DNA of 22,094 nucleotides from CAYWTX01 sp964461295 (GTDB taxonomy: Bacteria; Planctomycetota; Phycisphaerae; SM23-33): contig CAYWTX010000115.1 in NCBI GenBank assembly GCA_964461295.1, positions 1-22,094 on the forward strand, read 5' to 3'. The notes beneath the pieces are model-generated. The model was not told the origin of the DNA. It searched no databases and saw nothing but the letters and a program-made list of their open reading frames with translations. Each line of letters starts with the position of its first letter. The stretch's first letter is position 1. The position numbers were made by a program, and so were the translations under genes. This document shows positions 16,110 to 22,094 of this stretch, one piece after another.

Positions 16110-17273
16110 TCACATTGCTTCCCGCAGCACCGCCGCCAGGGCCGCGTCGGAGAGGTCCGCCGGATTGCCCTTGATGCTGCTGGATTTCTTCGCCAGCGCC
16201 ACCATGTTGGGCACGTCGGCTTCCGCGAGTCCGAACTTGCGCAGCGGCGGAATGCTCAGATCGCGCACCAGGTCGCGCAGGAACTCCGCTCCCGCCTCGA
16301 TCGCGTCGGCATCGCTCCCATGCGGCCTGCCGTCCAGCGTTCTGCCCAGTTCGGCGTATTTCCGCATCGCGGGATGCTCGGCGTCCGCCGCCCGCAGGGC
16401 GGCCACGTTCGCCGACCACACGCCGGCCACCAACGCCGCGCACAGAACGCCGTGCGGCACGGCGAAGTTCGCCCCCAGCGGGGCGGCGAACCCGTGCACC
16501 GCGCCCAGGCCCGCATTGGTCAGGCAGATCCCACTGAGCAGGGCGGCCATGGCCATGTCCTCGCGGGCGTCCACGTCGGCGCCGTCCGCGTACGCCCGCC
16601 GCAGCGCCCCCGCCGCCCGCGACACGCCCGCCATCGCCAAGGCGTCCGTCAACGCATTGGCCTTGCGGCACACGTAGCTCTCGATGCACTGGCACAGGGC
16701 GTCCATTCCCGACGCGGCCGTCACATCGGCGGGCAGGCCCACCTGCAACTCGGGGTCGACGATCACCGCGTGGGCGAGCAACTCCTCGCCGCGAATCGAT
16801 GCCTTGTAGCGATGCTCCCAACTGGCCACCACGGCGTTGCGCGTGACTTCGGCCCCCGTCCCGGCCGTGGTGGGCACGGCGATCCACGGCACGGACCGGC
16901 GAGCGGGCTTGCGGCCCGCGCCGATCACTTCCATGTAGTCGAGGGCCGCCCCGCCGTTGGCCAACAGCATGGCCGCGGCCTTGGCTGCGTCCATCGCGCT
17001 GCCGCCGCCCAGGCCGATGACGACGTCGCAGCCGCCGCGGCGACCGGTTTCCGCCGCCGCCTCCACGCTCGCCACGGTGGGCTCGCCGGCCTGAACATAC
17101 ACCTCGCCCGCGACGCCGGCCGAGGCGAGCAGTTCAGCCGCATGGCCCAGCGCGCCGGCGCTGGCGACGAGCAGCGTTCGGCCGCCCATCGCCGCCGCGA
17201 ACTTGCCCAACTCGGCGATTCGCCCGCGCCCGAAGGCGATTCGCGGCACCGAAACGAAGTCGAATGTCGCCAT
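16110..17273 (-). CDS. iron-type (group III) alcohol dehydrogenase
   Basis: 387 residues, the usual length. These enzymes interconvert alcohols and aldehydes/ketones with NAD(P). The N-terminal domain has the dinucleotide motif 'GLGGGSAMD' (87-95) and 'VPTTAGTGAEVTRNAV' (133-148). Of the four metal-ligand positions, Asp191 ('ASGMDALCQ'), His260 ('GAVHGF') and His274 ('VPHG') are present, but the second (His in FucO) is Gln195, and the His normally four residues after His260 is Ala264. I recall relatives with Gln/Ala at these sites, so this is probably a subfamily trait rather than damage. Cytoplasmic. With a fucosidase-like gene in the window, lactaldehyde or sugar-aldehyde reduction is conceivable but unproven. 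Start ATG 17273 has only a weak GAGGT upstream. Confidence 0.88.
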   Translation of the reverse strand: MATFDFVSVPRIAFGRGRIAELGKFAAAMGGRTLLVASAGALGHAAELLASAGVAGEVYVQAGEPTVASVEAAAETGRRGGCDVVIGLGGGSAMDAAKAAAMLLANGGAALDYMEVIGAGRKPARRSVPWIAVPTTAGTGAEVTRNAVVASWEHRYKASIRGEELLAHAVIVDPELQVGLPADVTAASGMDALCQCIESYVCRKANALTDALAMAGVSRAAGALRRAYADGADVDAREDMAMAALLSGICLTNAGLGAVHGFAAPLGANFAVPHGVLCAALVAGVWSANVAALRAADAEHPAMRKYAELGRTLDGRPHGSDADAIEAGAEFLRDLVRDLSIPPLRKFGLAEADVPNMVALAKKSSSIKGNPADLSDAALAAVLREAM

Positions 17274-17330
17274 GAAGGGCTACCTCAATGCTCTTTCATC
17301 GCCGCGACGATGAGAACAAGACGCAACAGC

Positions 17331-17494
17331 GATGGACACAGATGAACGCGGCTGCGAAAACACTGACAAGTCCCCTATCTGTACGACTATCCATCAACTT
17401 CGTCGCGCGCCGCGCAGACGCCGCGGCCGGTACTGCTGCCTGCTGCCCTTGGTTGCGGTCACCGGCCGCGCTGTGTTCATCCGGGTTCATCCTT
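17331..17494. repeat. inverted pair of 10-bp tandem repeats
   Basis: GATGGACACA GATGAACGCG (17331-17350) is a 10-bp tandem pair on the plus strand. The complementary pair GTTCATCCGG GTTCATCCTT (17475-17494) lies 124 bp away in inverted orientation. Both derive from a GATGAACACG-like unit. They fill the gap between the dehydrogenase and the LsrG-like gene; the spacer shows no gene. A further repeat-like stretch at 17501-17525 runs into the last codons of the LsrG-like gene. Confidence 0.5.
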
Positions 17495-17509
17495 GCTGCC
17501 TCTTCTTGT

Positions 17510-17815
17510 CTACGCCTCTGTGTCGCCGAAGAAGATCGCGGTGTGTTTGACGCCCTGTCGCGGCTGGGCCATCCACTCGCCCACGGCGTCGCGCCAGCGG
17601 AAGTAGTGCGCCGTCTGCTGGTGGGCCTTGAAGTCCTCGACAGTGTGGTATGCCTCGTAGAGCAGGAACCTGCCGGCGTCGTCGGCGCATCGCGCGACGT
17701 CGAACCGCACGTTGCCCGGCTCTTTCCGCGTGTTGCGGGCGTTGTCCAGCGTGGCGGCGACGAACGGCTCCACGAACTCCGGCTTGACGAAGAGGGTGAC
17801 GGCAACGATGTACAT
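17510..17815 (-). CDS. LsrG-like / antibiotic biosynthesis monooxygenase (ABM) fold protein
   Basis: 101 residues, a full-length dimeric alpha/beta-barrel ABM domain. The core 'EPGNVRFDVARCADDAGRFLLYEAYHTVEDFKAHQQTAHY' closely follows the pattern remembered for E. coli LsrG ('EPGNLRFDV...YEAY...H...PHY'), which isomerises phosphorylated autoinducer-2 breakdown product. Other members of the fold are cofactor-free oxygenases or haem-degrading enzymes. No other lsr gene is here, so AI-2 turnover is not supported by context; a small-molecule or aldehyde-handling role is equally possible. AGGAAAGG (17823-17830) lies 7 nt before ATG 17815 and a TATAAT sits just upstream, so it appears to have its own promoter. 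The last codons (GDTEA) overlap repeat-like DNA. Confidence 0.85.
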   Translation of the reverse strand: MYIVAVTLFVKPEFVEPFVAATLDNARNTRKEPGNVRFDVARCADDAGRFLLYEAYHTVEDFKAHQQTAHYFRWRDAVGEWMAQPRQGVKHTAIFFGDTEA

Positions 17816-17841
17816 GGGCGGCCCTTTCCTGTTGTGTCCGG

Positions 17842-17847
17842 ATTATA
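17842..17847 (-). promoter_or_regulatory. perfect -10 element upstream of the LsrG-like gene
   Basis: TATAAT on the minus strand, preceded by TC, about 26 nt before the ATG. No good -35 box is seen at 16-18 nt, so it would need an activator or a weak -35. Confidence 0.4.
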
Positions 17848-17960
17848 GACTCGGTCGTTGTGTCACGTACGGGTCGGGCGTCCATTCGCTGACGTAATGA
17901 CCGGGGCGGGCAAAGCACCGGCTCAAGACCGCTTCGCGCTGGGCGCGCCTCCCGCCGTGG

Positions 17961-20900
17961 TCATGGGAGCCGCTGCGCCGCCGTGAAGGCGCCGACGATC
18001 AGGCTTCTACCATCCCAGGTGAGCGTCTGACGGCCCATTGTAGCCTTGAGGCCGTCGACCTTCACCTCGGGCGCAGCGCCGCGCTGAACGGTCATCACTA
18101 CCACGAAAAGGCTGCCGGCCCCGCGGACGCGGATCACCTGACGCGCGAGCCAGACTTGATCGTGACTGCCGTGATAGTTCGCCTCGTGGGAAAACTTGGC
18201 TGGAACCACCTCGATGGTCGGGGTGGCCGGAGCCACCATGGTACCCCGCAACGTGGCGCCGTTGGCGGCGGTGATGGTGAAACCGGTAGCGTCGGTAGCG
18301 ATCTTGTGCTCTGCCGCGGTGCAGAACTGCCAGGTCTCGTCGCCTTTTGTGCCGGTCAGGCGGTCGGCCACGGCCATCAGGGCAGGCACGCCAGAGGCCC
18401 CGGAATAGTCCACGGCCAGGCTGCGCAGGGCGCGGATGCCCACATCCTTGGCCTGGACCCGCTTCCTGGCTGACGCCCCGACCGGGGCTTCGACCTCCTC
18501 GTACCCGTACCCGACATAGCACCCGGAGAGGTCCACGTTCACCACTCCCGAACCATCGGTGGCCAAGGCTGCTGAGACCAAGGAGGCGCGGCCGGTCGCC
18601 GGCGCCGGCGTTGCGGAGTTGGCGATCTTGCAGCCCGGCACGCTGACCACACTGCCGAACTGGCGCAGATCGGGGCATATGCCGTCCTTGTCAGCTCGCC
18701 GCAGGTTGATGCCGTTGCCCCAGGGGATGCCTCGTTCGGCCCACACCGTGCCCAGCGCGTACCAGCGGATGTCGCCATAGTCAGGCCCATTCCAGCCGGC
18801 CTGTATCTTGGCATGGTCGATCAACAGCGTGGCCACGCTGTCGTCGTCGTTGTTCCATCCATTCCGCAGAACGAACCCCCCTTTCTGCCTATCCACCATC
18901 GTTCGCGGCAACACCGTGGCGGTATCGATGCGGGCCGGCGCCCCACCGGGATGGTTGACGAAGCGAAAGGCTGCCGAACAGGTGTCGAGGTCGGCGATCA
19001 CCCCCATCGGACTCCTGAACTTCCCGGCTTCGGCCAGGGCGGTGGTCCGATCCCAGGCCTGCAAGCACGCCGCTCGTTGCGGTTTCTCCACCAGGGCGAA
19101 GCCGCGGGCCCAGTTGTCCACACCCAGGGGGCCGCCGCCCGGCCCATAGCTGGGCATGTCGGCGCCATCGGCGCGGAAGACCGTCTTGGCGACGTAGAGC
19201 GGGAAGGTCGCCGGCAGGTTGGGACTGGCCGACAAGCGGCGGCCGGTGGCGTTGAGGAAGGCATGTTCAAAACACAGGGCAGTGCGCAGGGCGTGCTGCG
19301 TATAGGCTTCGCCTTCTCCATTCCAGCCGGCGTCGCCAAAGGCGATGTCTGCGTAGTTGGATTGGCGCAGTTCGGCCACCGCCAGCCAGCGCCGCGCCTC
19401 GGTGTCGGCCCGGTCTTCCCGGTCGATGGCGGCCACGGCTTGGACGTGGTCATGCTCACGCCGCGCCGCCGCCAGCCAGGTCTTGGCCTCTGTCGGCGTC
19501 AGGGCCTGCAAACGTAGATAGCTTTCCATGTACTCCCAACTGCCACAGGCCCCGATGGCCACCTCCATCACGAGCAGATGCCGGCCGGCCGCCAACTGCA
19601 CGACTTGGCCGCCGGCCACGGTGCGGCCGTCCAGATGCAGACCCAGGCGGTCGATCTTCTTGGAGTAGTGCTGCAACTGATAGGCCCCGGGCTGAGCCAC
19701 CTCCAACACGGTGCTCAGGAGGTGCGTGGTCAGGTACTTCCGGCCGCTGACTGCGGCGTAGTCCAGACCGCCTTCCAGTTGCGGGTTCTTGTATTTCTCG
19801 GCCATCTCATTGGTGATGCGGCAGGTGGCCGGCAGAGCGGCGAAGGTGCAGGAGGCCGTGGCGCCAGCGCGGGTGGTGTAGGCCACCGCGGTGCCGATCT
19901 TCGGGCGCGCCGCCGGCCCGCCGATGGTGGCCAACACCGGTGTGTCGCGGGCCACGTCGAATGGGCCGGCATGCAGCCATGTGCCGATGGCCTTGCCTGG
20001 CTCGAGCGGGGTGACCACCATGCCATCCGCCGCCAAGTCGGCCACGGCCGGCATGGCCTGGACGGACGGCGCGTCGGGAAGCTTCTGGTCCGGGGCAGGT
20101 CCGTCAGCCAGAAGACCCAAGGCGGCCATGCCCATGGCCGAGCGGAACATTCCGCTCCAGTTCGATCCATCGTTGTCGTTGAAGCCGCCAGAGGGCGGAT
20201 AGTAGAGATAGTCCATCTTGACCCGCAGGATGCCCTGCATGGACGAACGCCAGGTCTTGTCGCCGGTCTCGTACAACAGGTCGTACGCCATGGTGCCCTG
20301 CGAGACGCAGGCGGCGGCGCCGTGCACTTGCGAGACGTGGTACCAGTTAGGGAGGTCTGAAACCAGGATCCTGCGACCTTGGTCGGCCAGGGCCGCGTCC
20401 CCGGTGAGGTGATAGAGAAGCCCCAGCGCCATGGCCCGGCCGGTGGGGCCATCGGTGCCCGGCCCGCCTTTGCCCTGGGCCAAGGAGCGCAAGCGTTGGA
20501 CTTCGCGTTCACCCCAGGGCGTGGCGGCCTTGGCCTTCAGCGCCGGCAGGTCGCTCTTGCGGAGCAGGAGACGCGGCCGCTCGTCGGCCGGTGGTATCGC
20601 GCCGGGCGTCTCAGTCAGGGGCAACACCGTGGCCACCGCCTTGCCCTGGCCGGCCTGGCCGTGGTAGGCCCCGGTCCAGGTGCCGGTGTAGGTGCCATCT
20701 GCGGCCCGGCTGAGAATGACCTGGTAGCGGTTCCAATCGCGGGGCGGATCCCAAGGGGCGGGTTCCTCCTGGAGAGTGACACTGACCTTGGCTTGGCGCT
20801 CATCGATAGCCAATTCCAGCGCTCGGCCATGCTGATCGGTCTTGTTGGCACTGCGCGCAACCGCACCGACTACCCGTTCCCAACGCCCGTGGTTCCGGAC

Positions 20901-21074
20901 CAAGCGCAGGCTCAACGGTTGGGGCTTGGTTGGGTCGCTGCCCGGCCCGCCCGGCCACACCGCGTTCTCCAGCGTCACCTCCAGCCGCATCGTCTGAGGC
21001 AGCGCGGCGTATGCAGGCAATCCGGCGAAGAGGCACGTTACCACGAATCCCCATTGCGCCAGTCTGTGTCTCAT
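17961..21074 (-). CDS. secreted heparinase II/III- or alginate-lyase-like polysaccharide lyase
   Basis: 1037 residues from ATG 21072-21074. The frame is open 64 codons further, but AAGGAG (21081-21086) lies 6 nt before this ATG, followed by a signal peptide (cleavage near AYA-ALP, residue 23). Layout: residues 31-151 a beta-domain shared with the PQQ-like protein at 4134-6569 ('TYTGTWTGAYHG'); 155-350 helical toroid start ('ERPRLLLRKSDLPALKAKA', 'LLYHLTGDAALADQ', 'GGFNDNDGSNWSGMFRSAMGMAAL', Asn305-Trp306); about 366-515 an inserted module starting 'WLHAGPF'; 520-720 toroid continuation with 'AGWNGEGEAYTQHALRTAL' (Tyr591 a candidate catalytic residue); 750-1037 a heparinase-II-like beta-sandwich ('GFVLRNGWNNDDDSVATLLIDH', 'ANYHGSHDQVWLARQVIRV'). 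Lyases of this fold cut uronic-acid polymers by beta-elimination. Family assignment is by texture, so substrate is open. Confidence 0.65.
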   Translation of the reverse strand: MRHRLAQWGFVVTCLFAGLPAYAALPQTMRLEVTLENAVWPGGPGSDPTKPQPLSLRLVRNHGRWERVVGAVARSANKTDQHGRALELAIDERQAKVSVTLQEEPAPWDPPRDWNRYQVILSRAADGTYTGTWTGAYHGQAGQGKAVATVLPLTETPGAIPPADERPRLLLRKSDLPALKAKAATPWGEREVQRLRSLAQGKGGPGTDGPTGRAMALGLLYHLTGDAALADQGRRILVSDLPNWYHVSQVHGAAACVSQGTMAYDLLYETGDKTWRSSMQGILRVKMDYLYYPPSGGFNDNDGSNWSGMFRSAMGMAALGLLADGPAPDQKLPDAPSVQAMPAVADLAADGMVVTPLEPGKAIGTWLHAGPFDVARDTPVLATIGGPAARPKIGTAVAYTTRAGATASCTFAALPATCRITNEMAEKYKNPQLEGGLDYAAVSGRKYLTTHLLSTVLEVAQPGAYQLQHYSKKIDRLGLHLDGRTVAGGQVVQLAAGRHLLVMEVAIGACGSWEYMESYLRLQALTPTEAKTWLAAARREHDHVQAVAAIDREDRADTEARRWLAVAELRQSNYADIAFGDAGWNGEGEAYTQHALRTALCFEHAFLNATGRRLSASPNLPATFPLYVAKTVFRADGADMPSYGPGGGPLGVDNWARGFALVEKPQRAACLQAWDRTTALAEAGKFRSPMGVIADLDTCSAAFRFVNHPGGAPARIDTATVLPRTMVDRQKGGFVLRNGWNNDDDSVATLLIDHAKIQAGWNGPDYGDIRWYALGTVWAERGIPWGNGINLRRADKDGICPDLRQFGSVVSVPGCKIANSATPAPATGRASLVSAALATDGSGVVNVDLSGCYVGYGYEEVEAPVGASARKRVQAKDVGIRALRSLAVDYSGASGVPALMAVADRLTGTKGDETWQFCTAAEHKIATDATGFTITAANGATLRGTMVAPATPTIEVVPAKFSHEANYHGSHDQVWLARQVIRVRGAGSLFVVVMTVQRGAAPEVKVDGLKATMGRQTLTWDGRSLIVGAFTAAQRLP

Positions 21075-21080
21075 CCACGG

Positions 21081-21170
21081 CTCCTTCGTCTGGCCTGGTT
21101 GCTCCGTTGAACTGTGGGCCCGCCCGCCAGTTGTATGCCAAATGCGCAATCGTTCTTCGCAAATACGACA
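21081..21170 (-). promoter_or_regulatory. leader of the lyase-like gene with tandem half-sites (leader A)
   Basis: On the minus strand this leader holds TTGCGAA-N6-TTGCGCA (21143-21162) and ends in AAGGAG 6 nt before the gene. About 90 bp are recognisably repeated at 21438-21530. No consensus -35/-10 pair is obvious, so an activator-dependent promoter is plausible. Confidence 0.45.
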
Positions 21171-21226
21171 TCTCCCCGCCCCGGCTCCTGGATGCCACCC
21201 ACCCGCATGGCGCCCATCTCCCCTCA

Positions 21227-21415
21227 GAGTTTGTGAAAGAATCGCGTCGCGGCACCTCGACCGCATTCGGCGCCCTCTGTCGCTCCTCCGGGGCTCCTGT
21301 CTTTACTCCATGCTTTCCCGGGGCTTACGCCCCAGGCCAAATCCTGACCGCCCCCCCTGACCGCCCCTCGGGGCGAAGAGGGATGAGACTGCCTTCCCGA
21401 TTCTTTCACAAGCTC
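21227..21415 (-). repeat. inverted-repeat element, copy 2 (reverse orientation)
   Basis: Terminal repeats GAGTTTGTGAAAGAATCG (21227-21244) and CGATTCTTTCACAAGCTC (21398-21415) match with one mismatch and are the same as those of copy 1. TCA flanks both ends (21224-21226, 21416-21418), which in element orientation is TGA, as in copy 1. Shared interior blocks in element orientation: TCCCTCTTCGCCC, GGATTTGGCC, GGGGCGTAAGCCCC (GTAA-loop hairpin; 21318-21336) and AAGCATGGAG. Length is 189 bp against 177 in copy 1. It separates the lyase gene leader from a decayed duplicate leader. Confidence 0.8.
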
Positions 21416-21437
21416 TCAGCGTTGTGATCGTCTGCAG

Positions 21438-21530
21438 TTCCTTTGTCTGGTTGGGTCGACTACTATACCGGCCGCCTGCGTGCCGGTTGCGCTTCGCATG
21501 CGTAATCCCTGTCCGCAAATGCGACAGGTA
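21438..21530 (-). other. decayed duplicate leader (leader B), no gene attached
   Basis: Read on the minus strand this stretch follows leader A nearly base for base: a CATTTGCG block, TTGCGGA-N6-TTACGCA (21499-21518), a CCRGTTGY-type block on the plus strand, then CCAGACAAAGGA matching CCAGACGAAGGA. Where leader A has the start codon, leader B has ACG, and no matching reading frame follows before repeat copy 2. It looks like the remnant of a duplicated or deleted lyase-type gene. Confidence 0.45.
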
Positions 21531-21900
21531 CAAAGCCTGGGCTTCCCCACGAACGGTGGGCGCGCCGGACGCGCCCGGGCACGATGACGCCTCCTTGCCA
21601 TGCGAGCGGCGCAGCGCAGTTCTCCTCCTTCCCCGCCTCGCCAGCGGCGCATGGACAGTCACCGACAGCATCGACAGGCGGGATGTTCGGTTCGTGACGG
21701 CCCTATGCGCTGACGGCGCGCGGGCGGCGGCCTCGTGCGTGCTGTACGACAAGGCGGTGGAGTGGGCGTGGCTCGCTGGCGGAGCGAAGGCGTGGCGGCG
21801 GGGAGCGGGGCGTGGACCTCGCGATCACTCTCCATGCCGGTGAGTGCCTGTTCCCTGGCGCTGACTTCCGCACGCCATGGGTTCACCGGGCGCGGGCTGG
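21531..21900. other. no convincing gene; hairpins and a coding-like patch
   Basis: At 21546-21576 two G/C hairpins share GGG 558-560 and so exclude each other: CCCAC-GAACG-GTGGG and GGGCGCG-CCGGA-CGCGCCC. About 21650-21810 on the plus strand reads as protein-like sequence with high third-position G+C ('DRRDVRFVTALCADGARAAASCVLYDKAVEW'), but has no start or ribosome binding site and I do not recognise it. A gene remnant is possible. Confidence 0.25.
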
Positions 21901-21903
21901 ACG

Positions 21904-21932
21904 TTGGCGGTTGCGGGCACTCCAGCTATAAT
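21904..21932 (+). promoter_or_regulatory. strong sigma70-type promoter
   Basis: TTGGCG (21904-21909), exactly 17 nt, then a perfect TATAAT (21927-21932). This is the best promoter match in the window. It points into the structured RNA-like sequence that follows, with a predicted start near 21940. Confidence 0.55.
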
Positions 21933-21943
21933 CGCCGCCATGG

Positions 21944-22094
21944 AACGTCCTGGAAGCTGCATCGAGCTAGCGGGTGGAAGTCCCGCCACGGTAAGCGCCG
22001 TAGCGCCGTGTAGCAGGCCCCGGGCGGCAGGGGCGACCCTGTCGTTTAAGTGGGGCGTCAAAAGCCCTCCGGTGGCTGTACGGCCGCCGGGAGG
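21944..22094 (+). ncRNA. 5' portion of a probable group II intron-type RNA, cut by window edge
   Basis: GAGCTAGCGGGTGGAAGTCC (from 21962) followed by CGCCACGG resembles the domain I start of bacterial group II introns, in which a stem closes a loop of the GGTGAAAGTCC type (here GCGGG-TGGAAG-TCCCGC). More pairing-rich sequence follows (CCACGG..., GGCGGCAGGGGC..., CGGCCGCCGGGAGG). The expected GTGYG 5' end is not clearly placed, and the reverse-transcriptase ORF and domains V/VI would lie beyond the window. Assignment rests on remembered motif resemblance. A frame from ATG 21940 is also open to the window end but shows no protein family features. Confidence 0.4.

Noticed and set aside
21735..22013. 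92-codon plus-strand frame near the right edge
   Set aside because: It crosses the promoter and the structured RNA region, is Arg/Gly/Ser-rich and has no ribosome binding site.
21940..22094. Open frame from ATG 21940 to the window end
   Set aside because: No Shine-Dalgarno, no recognisable protein features, and the DNA is better explained as structured RNA. It cannot be fully excluded because the window ends.

Overview
The window (about two-thirds G+C, strong G/C bias at third codon positions) looks like chromosome from a Planctomycetota bacterium, most likely a Phycisphaerae-type lineage. That is an inference from gene content: several secreted PQQ-like beta-propeller paralogues, a cytoplasmic GH29-type glycosidase with a divergent AraC regulator, a Gfo/Idh/MocA oxidoreductase, MalF/MalG-type sugar permeases and a large heparinase/alginate-lyase-like secreted protein. 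No marker gene (rRNA, ribosomal protein) is present to prove the taxonomy.

Layout. 1-1250: 3' part of a PQQ-like propeller gene cut by the window edge, converging on an AraC regulator (1317-2120, minus). The regulator is divergent from a probable operon of an alpha-L-fucosidase-like enzyme (2289-4106) and two secreted PQQ-like proteins (4134-6569, 6618-8216). These converge on a third complete PQQ-like protein (8307-10562, minus), divergent from a Gfo/Idh/MocA oxidoreductase (10790-12070). A 177-bp inverted-repeat element abuts the oxidoreductase stop codon. Then come a six-TM membrane protein with a helical tail (12332-14110) and two sugar ABC permeases (14138-15091, 15195-16052), facing an iron-type alcohol dehydrogenase (16110-17273, minus). 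An LsrG/ABM-fold small protein (17510-17815, minus) and a 1037-residue heparinase/alginate-lyase-like protein (17961-21074, minus) follow. The last 1 kb has no convincing gene: it holds a second, inverted copy of the repeat element, a decayed duplicate of the lyase gene's leader, a good sigma70-type promoter and what looks like the 5' part of a group II intron-type RNA.

How it may work together (inference). The left half reads as a regulated glycan-use locus: an AraC sensor, an intracellular fucosidase-like enzyme and extracytoplasmic propeller proteins. The right half supplies sugar uptake (permeases only; no binding protein or ATPase here), sugar oxidation/reduction and an exported polysaccharide lyase. 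Two accessory beta-domains are shared between the propeller proteins and the lyase, which links the two halves physically. The most distinctive signals are these shared domains, the TGA-flanked inverted-repeat element in two opposite copies, the duplicated leader with conserved tandem half-sites, and a run of unrelated short tandem repeats in almost every gap of the transporter/dehydrogenase cluster.
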